A stretch of 5,326 nt of DNA, from NCBI GenBank assembly GCA_029259835.1, contig JAJDEL010000537.1, forward strand, positions 1-5,326, given 5' to 3'. This DNA comes from Planctomicrobium sp. Its GTDB lineage: Bacteria > Planctomycetota > Planctomycetia > Planctomycetales > Planctomycetaceae. Position 1 is the stretch's first letter. Every line of letters begins with the position of its first letter. The position numbers and the translations under genes are program-made. Below, piece after piece: positions 5,201 through 5,326 of this stretch. Under the pieces are notes generated by a model. That model made no database searches and had not been told where the DNA came from. It saw only the letters and a list, made by a program, of their open reading frames with translations.

Positions 5201-5326
5201 TCAAGCGATGATATCGTGGACAACTCGGCCTTCGATATCGGTCAGGCGGAAGTCTCTGCCTGCGTGTCGGTAGGTGAGTTTTTCGTGGTCGAGTCCCAGT
5301 AAGTGCAGAATCGTGGCGTGCAGGTC
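5201..5326 (-). CDS. DUF1501 protein, C-terminal end (cut by window edge)
   Basis: The frame entering from the right edge gives 41 residues and then TGA at 5203-5201. The peptide contains [20 protein letters not shown] (1-20) followed by [13 protein letters not shown] and ends VVHDIIA. This is the C-terminal signature of the DUF1501 family, which has an alkaline-phosphatase/sulfatase-like fold, is usually exported by a Tat-type signal, and is usually found in Planctomycetes next to DUF1549/DUF1553 cytochrome-type proteins. Full members have about 400-500 residues, so only the last tenth is visible; its partner gene would lie beyond the edge. Function in the family is not established. The call rests on a short but very characteristic tail. 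Confidence 0.85.
   Translation of the reverse strand, partial: DLHATILHLLGLDHEKLTYRHAGRDFRLTDIEGRVVHDIIA

Noticed and set aside
1..5326. CRISPR array, tRNA, rRNA, integrase or insertion sequence
   Set aside because: No regularly spaced repeats, cloverleaf, rRNA core sequence or transposase/integrase frame was found on either strand; the only repeats are the REP-like hairpins.

Overview
The window looks like chromosomal DNA from a planctomycete, probably a Planctomycetaceae-type lineage of near-balanced GC. This rests on the gene families. The right edge carries the C-terminus of a DUF1501 protein, a family hugely expanded in Planctomycetes. There are short lineage-type proteins with a zinc ribbon or strongly biased charge, and extragenic palindromes with a GCTAGC-type core. 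No genus can be named from this sequence alone.

Every gene I can support lies on the minus strand, so transcription runs from high to low coordinates. In that order: the end of a DUF1501 protein (5326-5201); a CobW/P47K-type G3E GTPase (5097-3988); a GT2 glycosyltransferase of the polyprenol-phosphate mannose synthase (DPM1) type (3861-3157); a 121-residue protein fusing a zinc ribbon to a NusG-like KOW domain (3122-2757); a zinc-ribbon protein with a disordered linker and two membrane helices (2481-1456); a 31-codon mini-ORF (1446-1351) that overlaps by ATGA a 55-residue lysine-rich protein (1354-1187); a 75-residue acidic protein (1086-859) closed by a perfect 17-bp intrinsic terminator (830-793); a gene-free stretch with a cluster of REP-like hairpins (571-743); and the first 143 residues of an L-fuconate dehydratase (429-1) running off the left edge.

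The genes do not form one obvious pathway. Fuconate dehydratase belongs to L-fucose breakdown, which suits a planctomycete living on sulfated algal polysaccharides. The DPM1-like enzyme makes a lipid-linked sugar donor. The GTPase is a probable metal chaperone or metallocentre-assembly factor. The glycosyltransferase and zinc-ribbon/KOW genes are only 34 bp apart and probably co-transcribed. The genes from 2481 to 859 are small or membrane-associated, have no assigned function, and may form a second unit ending at the strong terminator.

The most interesting items are the stand-alone zinc ribbon plus NusG-type KOW protein, which keeps the residues NusG uses to contact ribosomal protein S10 or Rho but lacks the RNA-polymerase-binding NGN domain; the tiny, translationally coupled lysine-rich gene; and the covarying REP-like hairpin family.
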